From: Acidobacteriota bacterium
GTDB lineage: Bacteria; Acidobacteriota; Blastocatellia; Pyrinomonadales; Pyrinomonadaceae
Assembly (NCBI GenBank): GCA_003385635.1
Contig: QQUY01000001.1
Span: 1,465,001 to 1,529,000 of the forward strand
Reading direction: 5' to 3'
Length of the DNA: 64,000 bases
Below, in pieces: positions 25,347 to 33,691 of this stretch. A program made the position numbers and the translations under genes. How positions within the stretch are numbered: the first letter of the stretch is position 1; each line of letters starts with the position of its first letter. Under the pieces are notes generated by a model. That model did not search any database. It had not been told where the DNA came from and worked only from the letters and a program-made list of their open reading frames with translations.

Positions 25347-26478
25347 TTCAAATACCGTGCACGAGAAGACAGCCAAGACCACCAGTTCTTATGACGAGTC
25401 GCTGACACGCAGGGCCATCGACCTTGCCGAAGCCGGCCGGGGCAGAGTCTCGCCAAGCCCGCTTGTGGGATGCGTCGTGGTTTCGAATGACGGTGAGATC
25501 GTAGGCGAAGGGGCATATATTTTCTCCGAAGTGACTCACGCAGAGATCTATGCTTTGAACGAGGCAGGTGAACGCGCCAGGGGCGGAACGGCGTACGTTT
25601 CGCTCGAGCCACACGCCCATCACGGGCGGACCCCGCCTTGTACCGAGGCGTTGATAAAAGCGGGCATCAAGCGCGTCGTTTGTCCGATGGAAGACCCGAA
25701 TCCACTGGTTTCCGGAAAGGGATTTCAGGAACTAGAATCAGCAGGAATTGAGGTGGTTCGAGGGATTCTCAAGGATGTTGCCGAAAAGCAAAATGAGAAG
25801 TTCATCTGCTGGCATAGAAACCGGCGGCCATTCGTACATCTGAAGTCGGCGATGTCGGTGGACGGCCGGGTCGCTACAAAGACGGGAGATTCAAAATGGA
25901 TCACGTCGGCGAGCGCACGACAGTACGGTCAGCAATTGCGGTATGAATATGACGCAATCCTTGTCGGTGCGGATACTGTGAGGGCTGACGATCCTGCTTT
26001 GACAGACCGCACAGGAAAGCCCAGGGACCGGGATCTTCTCCGCGTGGTCCTGGACAGTTCACTGCGCACAGACCCAGGGTCCAGAGTCGTAAGCACAGCG
26101 CCGGAACATCCGACACTTTTTGTTGCCGGTTCGGAAGGTGAAAGCAAGGCAGAGGAGATTCGCGGTTCGGGAGCGGAAGTAGCGGTCATTCAAGGCGGCC
26201 CGAGGAACGTCTCTGTGGTTCTCGATGAACTCTACACACGTCAGATCACGAGTGTGATTGTTGAAGGCGGACCTTCCGTCGCCGGTTCATTCGTCGAATC
26301 CGGGCTCGTCGACAAGTTCACGTTTTTTTTGGCACCCAAGATCATCGGAGGAGAGGCAGCACCGGCAGCGATCGGAGGCGAAGGCCCTTCAGCGTTGACA
26401 GAGGCTATCGGTCTCAGAGATATGACATTTGAGCTCGTCGGACCGGACCTGATGATCACAGCGTATCCGTCCGAATAG
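25339..26478 (+). CDS. ribD: bifunctional riboflavin biosynthesis deaminase/reductase RibD
   Basis: Deaminates the pyrimidine intermediate and then reduces its ribosyl side chain, steps 2 and 3 of riboflavin synthesis. 379 residues if the TTG at 25339 is used; a GTG at 25357 is an equally possible start. The deaminase part has HAEIYAL (His ligand and catalytic Glu) and [13 protein letters not shown]. In most RibD proteins the latter reads EPCxHxGRTPPC: the first zinc Cys is here His (codon 25612-25614), while the second Cys is kept. The reductase part from ~155 has [19 protein letters not shown] and [11 protein letters not shown]. No other rib gene is near. Confidence 0.93.
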   Translation: MHSSNTVHEKTAKTTSSYDESLTRRAIDLAEAGRGRVSPSPLVGCVVVSNDGEIVGEGAYIFSEVTHAEIYALNEAGERARGGTAYVSLEPHAHHGRTPPCTEALIKAGIKRVVCPMEDPNPLVSGKGFQELESAGIEVVRGILKDVAEKQNEKFICWHRNRRPFVHLKSAMSVDGRVATKTGDSKWITSASARQYGQQLRYEYDAILVGADTVRADDPALTDRTGKPRDRDLLRVVLDSSLRTDPGSRVVSTAPEHPTLFVAGSEGESKAEEIRGSGAEVAVIQGGPRNVSVVLDELYTRQITSVIVEGGPSVAGSFVESGLVDKFTFFLAPKIIGGEAAPAAIGGEGPSALTEAIGLRDMTFELVGPDLMITAYPSE

Positions 26479-26493
26479 TTCCGCGCTTCAGTT

Positions 26494-27339
26494 ATGGGAA
26501 ATGAACCCCAGGAGCCCCGCGTTCCGTTCTCGAAAAGATCGCTCGGCCAAAATTTTCTCACAGACAGAAACTACATCGAGAAGATCGTATCCGCGGTCGA
26601 TCCAAGGGCCGGAGATCATATATTGGAGATCGGTCCCGGAAGAGGCGCGCTTACTGAAGGATTGGTCGCTTCAGGCGCCAAGGTGACGGCTATCGAGTTG
26701 GATGATCATTTGGCGGATGCACTTGAGGAGCGCTTTCTACATGATTCGAATTTCGAGATGCTGCGGGGAGATATTCTGGAAACGGACTTGCAGCAGATTT
26801 CCAGAGCTGAGAACGGAAAGCTGAAGCTGGCTGCAAATCTTCCCTATAACATTTCGACCCCCATTCTCAGGAAGCTATTTAAACAACGGCACCTGCTTTC
26901 AGAGGTTACGGTAATGCTGCAAAAAGAGGTCGCCGAACGTCTCGCAGCAGCTCCGGGGGACAGCAAACGCGGCTTTCTGACGGTCCTCATCGCACGAGGG
27001 TTTGGCATCCGAAGGCTGTTCGAGGTACCGCCAAACGCCTTTCGTCCTGTGCCAAGAGTAGATAGTGCAGTTGTTCGGCTCGTCCCGATACTATCCGATC
27101 CTGACTTTCCCGATGGCAAGTTTGAGATGCTTGTAAGTGCTGCCTTCAGGCAGAAGCGGAAAACGTTGAAGAACAATCTTGATGTTTCGGACGGATGGGT
27201 TGGCGAGCAGGTGTCACTTTTTGGCGGGGCTGCAGAGTTGCTGGGAGGATCTGGGATCGAGGCTTTGGCGCGTGCAGAGGCCCTCGAAACGGCCGAGTGG
27301 ACCAGGCTACTAACGAATCTGATCGATCGGCACAAATAG
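26494..27339 (+). CDS. rsmA: 16S rRNA dimethyladenosine transferase RsmA/KsgA
   Basis: 281 residues. It dimethylates two adjacent adenines near the 3' end of 16S rRNA late in small-subunit assembly. Motifs: SLGQNFL at ~16-22, SAM-binding LEIGPGRGALT at ~46, NLPYNISTPIL at ~112 (catalytic motif IV, NLPY), and the C-terminal FRPVPRVDSAVVRL and FRQKRKTLKNNL. It lies 15 bases after ribD and closes the ftsY-ribD-rsmA run. Length is typical. Confidence 0.96.
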   Translation: MGNEPQEPRVPFSKRSLGQNFLTDRNYIEKIVSAVDPRAGDHILEIGPGRGALTEGLVASGAKVTAIELDDHLADALEERFLHDSNFEMLRGDILETDLQQISRAENGKLKLAANLPYNISTPILRKLFKQRHLLSEVTVMLQKEVAERLAAAPGDSKRGFLTVLIARGFGIRRLFEVPPNAFRPVPRVDSAVVRLVPILSDPDFPDGKFEMLVSAAFRQKRKTLKNNLDVSDGWVGEQVSLFGGAAELLGGSGIEALARAEALETAEWTRLLTNLIDRHK

Positions 27340-27343
27340 AAAC

Positions 27344-27370
27344 TGCCCGGACCAAAGGCTGGTCCGGGCA
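27344..27370. terminator. hairpin between convergent rsmA and FG-GAP genes
   Basis: TGCCCGGACC and GGTCCGGGCA form a perfect 10-bp stem with a 7-base loop, 5 bases after the rsmA stop. Only the minus strand carries a modest T-rich end, so it may mainly serve the gene ending at 27393. Confidence 0.7.
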
Positions 27371-27392
27371 ACAATCCTTGATTCAACTCAGA

Positions 27393-28940
27393 TCAGGGAT
27401 GAACCGGAAGGGTTGGGAGCGGGACATCTCCATCAACCCCAAATTGTCTCGCAAAGAATCCAGAGGTGGACCCGAGAATGTACCAGGTCCTGTCGGAGTT
27501 TCTGTAGACCGCGGCGTCAGTGATTCCGTCCCCGTCATAATCCCCGGGCGCCGGAGTGTCACCGGGTGAGCCCCACGGAAATGCGAAGAATGACGGATTC
27601 TCGCTTCTAACCACATACCAGGTCGAAAGCGACGGTCTGAAGAAGGCCAGGTCCGCCTTGCCGTCACCTGTGTAATCGCCAACCGTCGTGAGGTCTCCAG
27701 GTGATCCGAACGAATAACCGATCGGACCGTCGGACGACCGAAGCTGCCACCACTGCTGAACTGAAGGTCTGAAGACGGCGATATCGTCGATGTCATCACC
27801 GTCAAAATCAGCGATCGTTGGGAGATCCTCTGCAATGCCAAAACCTACAGCTGACACGGCGCCGTTCGATGACTGGTAAATAAACCACGTAGCGCTCGAC
27901 GGCCGGAAAACTGCGGGATCGTCGATCCCGTCACCGTCAAAATCCCCGGGTGCCGGCACATCGCCGGTCGCACCAAAAGGAAAAGCAAAGAACGAGTCAT
28001 CGTCACTTCTGAGCACAAACCATTCTGCTGTACTGGGCCTGAAAAAGGCGATATCGGTTTTTCCGTCTCCGGTGAAATCCGCCGGGACCGGGATATCCGT
28101 CGATGTGCCGAAGTTCAGGCCGCGGGTACCATCGTTGCCGCTAAAAAGAAACCACCACTGCGAATCGCTTCCTGGAGGTTCCGGTGACGGCCTCCAGACG
28201 GATACGTCCGTTGCCCCGTCACCGTCAAAATCAAGATAAGCTGCTCCGGGATTGGTCGCGGTTGTAATCGTAAGGGTGGCTGCCGTAACCGAGCCAACAT
28301 CTTCAAAGTTGACGTCATTCAATCTGAGGATCCAGACGCCGTTCGGATCCATCGTCGGCGGAAACGAGATGGACAATTCTGTCAGCGGAGCATTTGTTGT
28401 GGCGGCAAGAGGACCCGTCTCTGTCGTGCGGTAAGCCCCGGGCGGAACCGAGTTCACGTTGTCAGCCGCGGCGGTCCACCAATTTGTTCCTGCGGCAGAG
28501 TCGCGAAACGTATATACACCACTCAAAGCAGAACCGTCGCCACATGGAAATGCCGCAGTGGCACCCGTTCGGCCAAACAGAAGATGTTCCGTCGCATCGG
28601 GAGCTATCAAAGTTGCAGATATGTCGCCGACCCAGTTGTGATCGATCGTGACCTGTATCTCGACCGAAGTAACGGAGCCGAGCATCCCTGAAACGTCAAA
28701 CATTACGTCTCGTGATGTTGGTGCTGGATTCCCGCAGCCAGAAATCGCATCCGGGATGTCACCGAGATTCGTTCCGGGAACCGGATTAACGTTCACAGCT
28801 AGCTGTCCATCTGACCGGGCAGCGATGACGTTTGTTGCGATCAATGAGAGTGCGATGAACAACCCGGCAGTTGCAAGACGTGACAGTAATGTATTGATAA
28901 GCTCTTTTTTTACGAGAATGCTGAGTGAACGGTATTTCAT
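27393..28940 (-). CDS. secreted protein: P-domain plus FG-GAP/VCBS-type repeats
   Basis: 515 residues from the ATG of MKYRSLSIL (AAAGGACT upstream); an in-frame codon at 29033 would precede the signal peptide by 31 residues. A signal peptide (LATAGLFIALSLIATNVIAA) is followed by a proprotein-convertase-type P domain at ~60-225, with VTIDHNWVGDISATLIAPD and GVWILRLND. Six repeats of about 45 residues follow, each beginning with a calcium-loop motif such as DFDGDGATDVSVWRP, DFTGDGKTDIAFFRP or DYDGDGITDAAVYR; together they should form a beta-propeller. The repeat half is a close paralogue of the C-terminus of the cytochrome protein at 29672. Function unknown; probably cell-surface or periplasmic. 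Confidence 0.85.
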   Translation of the reverse strand: MKYRSLSILVKKELINTLLSRLATAGLFIALSLIATNVIAARSDGQLAVNVNPVPGTNLGDIPDAISGCGNPAPTSRDVMFDVSGMLGSVTSVEIQVTIDHNWVGDISATLIAPDATEHLLFGRTGATAAFPCGDGSALSGVYTFRDSAAGTNWWTAAADNVNSVPPGAYRTTETGPLAATTNAPLTELSISFPPTMDPNGVWILRLNDVNFEDVGSVTAATLTITTATNPGAAYLDFDGDGATDVSVWRPSPEPPGSDSQWWFLFSGNDGTRGLNFGTSTDIPVPADFTGDGKTDIAFFRPSTAEWFVLRSDDDSFFAFPFGATGDVPAPGDFDGDGIDDPAVFRPSSATWFIYQSSNGAVSAVGFGIAEDLPTIADFDGDDIDDIAVFRPSVQQWWQLRSSDGPIGYSFGSPGDLTTVGDYTGDGKADLAFFRPSLSTWYVVRSENPSFFAFPWGSPGDTPAPGDYDGDGITDAAVYRNSDRTWYILGSTSGFFARQFGVDGDVPLPTLPVHP

Positions 28941-29016
28941 CTCTGGGAGTCCTTTGGAAACGTACTTCTGGCGCGTGTTTGATCTTCCGATGCTTTTAAA
29001 GTTGTTTTTAACGGAT

Positions 29017-29022
29017 AGTATA
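29017..29022 (-). promoter_or_regulatory. possible -10 element (TATACT) of the P-domain gene
   Basis: On the minus strand GCGTATACTATCC lies 77 bases before the chosen start codon. The same TATACT hexamer precedes several other genes here; no convincing -35 is visible. Confidence 0.3.
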
Positions 29023-29092
29023 CGCCTAAACACACCAAAACTTCATATTTGCGAAGAAGAAGGGGAGGAAACACGAAGGCTTGAGACCCATT

Positions 29093-29650
29093 AAGGGGAT
29101 GAAGGGGATGGAGAATTGATGATTGAGAATTAAGAGTTCAAGGCTCAAGGGTCAATTTCATCCCTGTCAAAAGAAAGCAAGAAAACAAGATAGACAGAAT
29201 CTACAAGATGGAAGATTGATAATTGACAATTGAGAATGGTTGATTCTAGTTTCAGTTTCCAATGGCCAACGTAGTCGCTTGACTCGGATATTAAGTGGGG
29301 AATCTCGTCGCTCATCTACCTTGAAAAGCAATCCCCTTTCATGAATGCGAATTCCTGAACTTTGAAATCTCGATTTTCAATTCTCCAGCCCCTTCACCCC
29401 TGTCAAAAGAATGCGAGAAAATAGGATAGACAGGATCTACAGGTTGGAAGATTAATAATTGACAATTGAAAATGGTTGATTCTAGTTTCAGTTTCCAATG
29501 GCCAACGTAGTCACTCGAGCCGGATGTTTAGTGGGGCTCGTCGCTCATCTCCTTTGAAAGACAATCCTCTTTCACGTATGCGAATTCCTGAACTTTGAAC
29601 TCTCAATTTTCAATTATCAATCTTCCATCCTGCCCATCCTGTCCATCCTG
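29093..29650. repeat. duplicated non-coding element with inverted 9-mer/7-mer repeat ends
   Basis: No gene. A ~210-bp block at about 29162-29375 is repeated directly at about 29398-29605 (offset 236 bp), sharing long identical stretches (for example TTTCAGTTTCCAATGGCC). Its edges are tandem repeats: 9-mers (AAGGGGATG twice at 29093-29110; AAGATAGAC/AGAATCTAC at 29187) running straight into 7-mers (GAGAATT, GATGATT, GAGAATT from 29111; GAAGATT, GATAATT, GACAATT from 29211). At the right ends the same words appear reverse-complemented (TCTCAAT, TTTCAAT, TATCAAT at 29601-29621, then CTTCCATCC, TGCCCATCC, TGTCCATCC), giving ~50-bp imperfect terminal inverted repeats. Confidence 0.75.
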
Positions 29651-29671
29651 TTTGTCTTCTCTTCTTCCGTG

Positions 29672-32554
29672 TTAGTTCACGCTTACTGAGCTCGGCAGCG
29701 GGACATCGCCGTTCGCCCCGAACAGCACCGCCTGGAAGCCGTTAGTCGAGCCGAAGATGTACCACGTCCTGTCACTCGGTCTCCAGACAGCGGGATCGAA
29801 CCTTCCGTCTCCGTCAAAGTCTCCCGGTGACGGGACATCGCCGTTCGCTCCCCAGGGGAATGCGAAGAACGAGTCGTCCTCACTCCTGATCACATACCAT
29901 TCGGACGTCGAGGGCCTGAAGAACGCCACATCGGCCTTTCCGTCTCCCGTCCAGTCGCCGACCGCGGTCCTGTCCCCCGGAGCCCCGAACTGGAAGGCCT
30001 TTACTCCTTCAGAAGATCTCAGGAGCCAGAACTGGTTGTCAGGCGATCTGTAGACACCCACGTCATCCATCCCGTCTCCGTCGTAATCGGCAACGATCGG
30101 CTGATCGGCAGAAACTCCGAAAGGAACGACCGAAAGGCCTCCGTCGGAAGATCTGACGATAAACCATGTTCCAGAAGAAGGCCTGTAAACAGCGGGATCG
30201 GCCTTTCCGTCGCCGTCAAAATCACCCGGAGCGGGAATGTCTCCCGAAGCACCGAACGGGAAGGCAAAGAAGGAATCATCCTCGGACCTCAAGATGAACC
30301 ACTCTCCGGTGGAAGGCCGCCAGAAGGCTATGTCGGTCTTTCCGTCGCCTGTGAAATCGGAAGCTACAGGGATGTCGTCCGAGTTACCGAACTGAAGGCC
30401 TCGTGTCCCCTGATCCGAGGACCTGAGGAACCACCACTGCGAGGAAGACCCCTCGGGGCCTACATTCTCGGCAAGAGAGCCTGCGTTCGGACGGAAGACC
30501 GAGACATCGGTCTTTGAGTCGCCGTCAAAATCGAAAACGGTTGAGGGCGTGATCGCGGTAGCTTCACCGAACACCGTGAACGTAAAGAGTCGCGATACGC
30601 TAAAGCCGTTAGTAGCTGCCGGATCATTGACATACCACCGACCGAAGAATGTTTGGCCGACCAGCGCCGGATCGTTGGGTATCTGGATGCTGACCGATGC
30701 CACGACTGCAGGGCTCCCGTTTGCTGGGATGTTCACAACCGTTCGAGTAAAAATTCCCGAGGCAGGAACTGAGGATCCAATCCCCGGATCGGAATCATCG
30801 ATCACAAGCACTGCCTGTGTGTTGGAAATGGTATCCGAAACTGCGACCGTAAAACTCGGATTTCCGACGATTGGCGGCTCGATAGCCGTGACTACCGGTA
30901 CTATCCCGCCCGTTCCCGGTCTTCCGTTTCCACTTACAACCGGCACTCTCGAGCCTTCGCTGTAAAGGGTCGGTCGGTCAAAAGGCGGTAGCTCGTTCGC
31001 TACCCTTGGATCGGTCATCGGTCGGCTGAGAAATGCGACCAGATCAGCCTTTTCCTGAGCCGTAAGATTCAGCGGCCGGATCAAAGCATGATCGATGTTT
31101 GGCGCGTCAAAGTCTCCCCCACGGTCGTAGAACTCAACCACTTCGGCAAGTGACTGAAGCCGCCCGTTGTGCATGAATGAAGACTTCAATTCGCCATTCC
31201 TTAATGTCGGCGTACGGTAACTGCCGCGGTCAGCCTCGACTCCCGTCACATTAAAGCGGCCCCCGTCCTCAGTAGCCGGTCTTACCCCGATGTTGTGGAA
31301 ATTGCCGTCAGAGAACACTTGCCCGCCGTGACAAACATTGCATTGATTGACCACAAAGACCTGCCTGCCTTGTTCTTCGCTAGGCTGAAGGAACTCGATG
31401 TTCTGCAGTGCACGGTCGAAAGGCGTCTGGTCCGAAAATAGTGTCCTCTCGTGAGTCGCTATCGCCATCGCGATTCTTGCCGGTGTCACGTCGGACGTGC
31501 CAAATGCCTCTTCAAACAATTCTGGATATGTCCTGTCGCCGATCCAGGTTTCAAGTGCCGCCGGAATATTCTCTGCAAGTACCAGTGGAGTCGACGATTC
31601 TATCTGCGCCGCTGCCTCGAGCCAGTCACGACCCTGATGGGCCATTTCAGCGTCGGAAAGCGGAGGGCCGACAGACTGGCTCTCAAGCCCTCCGAACAGA
31701 TCCAGGATCTGTGCGTCGGTGATAGGGTCCCGAAAGATATCGGTGGCCCTGCCGTCCCAAAACAAACCGTTCGCTGTGTAAGCCGCATTAAGATAAGTAG
31801 GCGCTTTTCGGCCGGTGACTTGAGCATTCACACCGAAAGTCGGTGAGATTCCGTAGGTCCCGTCCGAAAAATTCACGGGCACGCCGGCAGATCCGACCAC
31901 ATCATCATCGTTCCCGAAGACCCCGTCAGGACCGGGATTCACCGATGCCTGGTTTCCCGGAACTGCCCTTGGATCACTTCCGCCCGCTGCAGGCTGGTGG
32001 CACGTACCGCATGCCACGGTCCGCGTTGAAGAAAGTTGTTCATCCCAGAATAGCGCCTTGCCCAGATATGCCTTGGCGGCGGTGATCGGATTTCCCGCAG
32101 GCATCGGCGGAGGGCCGAGCGGATCAAAAGGGCCAGGGGCTGTTTTTCCCATCGCACGAGTTCCTGTATCGGGAGTGCTGGGGGCGCTTTGCGTCGAAGC
32201 ATTCTCGGCTCGGACCCAGTAGTAATAGGTTTGATCGACAACGGCAGTGTGATCGAAAAAGAAGTTCGCGGGTGTGGAACCGATCTCGGTTGCAGTCCCT
32301 GGATCTTCAACGGTGTTCCTAAGGACCGTATAAGTGTCTGCGCCCCAGATCGTATCCCACCGGAGCCCGACCTTGTTGTTATAGTCGTTGTCAGAAGCCG
32401 TGACTCCGGTCGGCGCTGACAGCGGCTCTCCGGCTGCCTCAACATTCGGGCCCGGCCCGGAATAGAAAAGTACGAAAGAAACACCTGCGATCACGGCAAA
32501 GATCATCGTGACGCAGGCCTTAACAACTCTGGTGGCGTGCCGGTCGGTCTTCAT
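29672..32554 (-). CDS. di-haem cytochrome c peroxidase/MauG protein fused to FN3 and FG-GAP repeats
   Basis: 960 residues from the ATG at 32554; an in-frame TTG at 32569 is the alternative. Order: signal/anchor helix at ~15-35; FN3 domain at ~45-130 (APTGVTASDND, TYYYWVRAENAS); cytochrome c peroxidase family region at ~145-525 with two haem-binding motifs, CGTCH near 183 and CNVCH near 406; an immunoglobulin-like stretch at ~565-665; then six FG-GAP repeats (DFDGDSKTDVSVFRP, DFTGDGKTDIAFWRP and so on) to the end. Such peroxidases reduce hydrogen peroxide with electrons from cytochromes, or oxidise protein side chains in MauG. Fusion to a propeller is unusual. Periplasmic or surface-bound. Confidence 0.9.
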   Translation of the reverse strand: MKTDRHATRVVKACVTMIFAVIAGVSFVLFYSGPGPNVEAAGEPLSAPTGVTASDNDYNNKVGLRWDTIWGADTYTVLRNTVEDPGTATEIGSTPANFFFDHTAVVDQTYYYWVRAENASTQSAPSTPDTGTRAMGKTAPGPFDPLGPPPMPAGNPITAAKAYLGKALFWDEQLSSTRTVACGTCHQPAAGGSDPRAVPGNQASVNPGPDGVFGNDDDVVGSAGVPVNFSDGTYGISPTFGVNAQVTGRKAPTYLNAAYTANGLFWDGRATDIFRDPITDAQILDLFGGLESQSVGPPLSDAEMAHQGRDWLEAAAQIESSTPLVLAENIPAALETWIGDRTYPELFEEAFGTSDVTPARIAMAIATHERTLFSDQTPFDRALQNIEFLQPSEEQGRQVFVVNQCNVCHGGQVFSDGNFHNIGVRPATEDGGRFNVTGVEADRGSYRTPTLRNGELKSSFMHNGRLQSLAEVVEFYDRGGDFDAPNIDHALIRPLNLTAQEKADLVAFLSRPMTDPRVANELPPFDRPTLYSEGSRVPVVSGNGRPGTGGIVPVVTAIEPPIVGNPSFTVAVSDTISNTQAVLVIDDSDPGIGSSVPASGIFTRTVVNIPANGSPAVVASVSIQIPNDPALVGQTFFGRWYVNDPAATNGFSVSRLFTFTVFGEATAITPSTVFDFDGDSKTDVSVFRPNAGSLAENVGPEGSSSQWWFLRSSDQGTRGLQFGNSDDIPVASDFTGDGKTDIAFWRPSTGEWFILRSEDDSFFAFPFGASGDIPAPGDFDGDGKADPAVYRPSSGTWFIVRSSDGGLSVVPFGVSADQPIVADYDGDGMDDVGVYRSPDNQFWLLRSSEGVKAFQFGAPGDRTAVGDWTGDGKADVAFFRPSTSEWYVIRSEDDSFFAFPWGANGDVPSPGDFDGDGRFDPAVWRPSDRTWYIFGSTNGFQAVLFGANGDVPLPSSVSVN

Positions 32555-33178
32555 AAGTCTGTTTTGCAATCAGGGTTGGTGCGAATAAGCCGGGTTTCGG
32601 GCAGTAGCCTTGGGAATGCGGCCCCCTGCGAAAGCAAGAGTATATTACAGTGGTCTCTGATTCGAAAAATCGGTGAGGGACAGAACGATCGATTCTCCTT
32701 TACGAACCGAACAAGGAGACCGAATGCCCTTCGCGTATGTACCGGACTACCTGTCCTAACCCTTAGAGAAATGGTTTGAGGACCGAGAGGCTTGTTCTTG
32801 ATCCTTCAACCTGAATTTTGTTTGACGAGTGGGCTGTCATCGATTGGCTTTGACCGTCGCCCATCCGGCCGGGCGGGAGAACAGGACGGACCGTATAAGG
32901 CCTTCAGGGTGTCCGAAGAAACCATAGGCATAGTTCTTATGATTCTCGAGGGAGTTTTTTCTGATCGGCGTGCTTGGACGACTTTGCCAGTTACGTACAC
33001 GAGCATTGAAGGCCAGCAAATCCTGCCGCTATGGATTTCGCGAGATCGCGATCTGATGAATGCGCAAGCAGTCCGATTCTGTAAGAAGGCCGGAGTTGTT
33101 TAAGAGGAAGCGACTGCTTCACGCACAGGCGAACCGGCGACGTAAGAAGGAACTTTTCCATCCGGAGGAACTTGGTAG
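32555..33178. other. intergenic region without a supportable gene
   Basis: About 620 bases. The only notable signal is a minus-strand TATACT at 32639-32644 (in TAATATACTC), 85 bases before the cytochrome gene. A plus-strand frame at 32792-33103 (103 codons) has no family resemblance, no ribosome site and atypical composition, so I do not call it. The last 20 bases carry the GGAGG ribosome site of the next gene. Confidence 0.5.
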
Positions 33179-33607
33179 ATGATCAACGTGAAGCGGCTTG
33201 AGCCCGATGAAGGCAGTAGCGCTAGAAACGCTGTTCGGACGGTGTTGCTCGAGGAAGTGTCCGAAGCTCATCTGTCCCGTTTTCTGAATTCGAAGGAAAA
33301 CTACTTGATCGTCGCCGAAAAGCACGGCGAGGCCGCGGGGATCTTGCTCGCATATAAGCTTACAAGGATCAGGGACGAAGGAGCAAAGCTGTTTATCTAT
33401 GAAATAGAGGTACGTGAGAGTTTTCGTAGGCAGGGAATCGGTACGGGCCTTATTGAGAAGATCAGGGAGATTGCAAAAGGCCAAGGAGTCGGTACGATCT
33501 TTGGTCTTACGAACCCTGCATATGGGGGCGCCGAAAGTTTTTATGAAAACACCGGAGCCGAGATTCAGGCACGAAACGAGATCCTATTCACATACAAAAC
33601 GGGGTAA
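33179..33607 (+). CDS. GNAT acetyltransferase resembling the AAC(3)-I group
   Basis: 142 residues with a clear GGAGG 12 bases before the ATG. The order of motifs follows AAC(3)-I aminoglycoside acetyltransferases and their relatives: FLNSKENYLIVAE, then LFIYEIEVRESFRRQGIGTGLI containing the acetyl-CoA loop RRQGIG, then SFYENTGAE and a final FTYKTG. Family membership in GNAT is sure. An aminoglycoside substrate is only a resemblance, since many housekeeping relatives share this pattern. It is the only gene between two long non-coding stretches and RNase J. Confidence 0.75.
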   Translation: MINVKRLEPDEGSSARNAVRTVLLEEVSEAHLSRFLNSKENYLIVAEKHGEAAGILLAYKLTRIRDEGAKLFIYEIEVRESFRRQGIGTGLIEKIREIAKGQGVGTIFGLTNPAYGGAESFYENTGAEIQARNEILFTYKTG

Positions 33608-33691
33608 TGATTCTACGCTTTTGCTATTTCCGAACGATGCCGTAAGGTAGAGATTCCGGCCGAGGCTTGTATCGGCAGGAGCAGGATTACC

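Noticed and set aside
32792-33103. Plus-strand frame of 103 codons in an otherwise empty stretch
   Set aside because: No ribosome site, no recognisable domain. It could be a decayed gene, but nothing shows of what.
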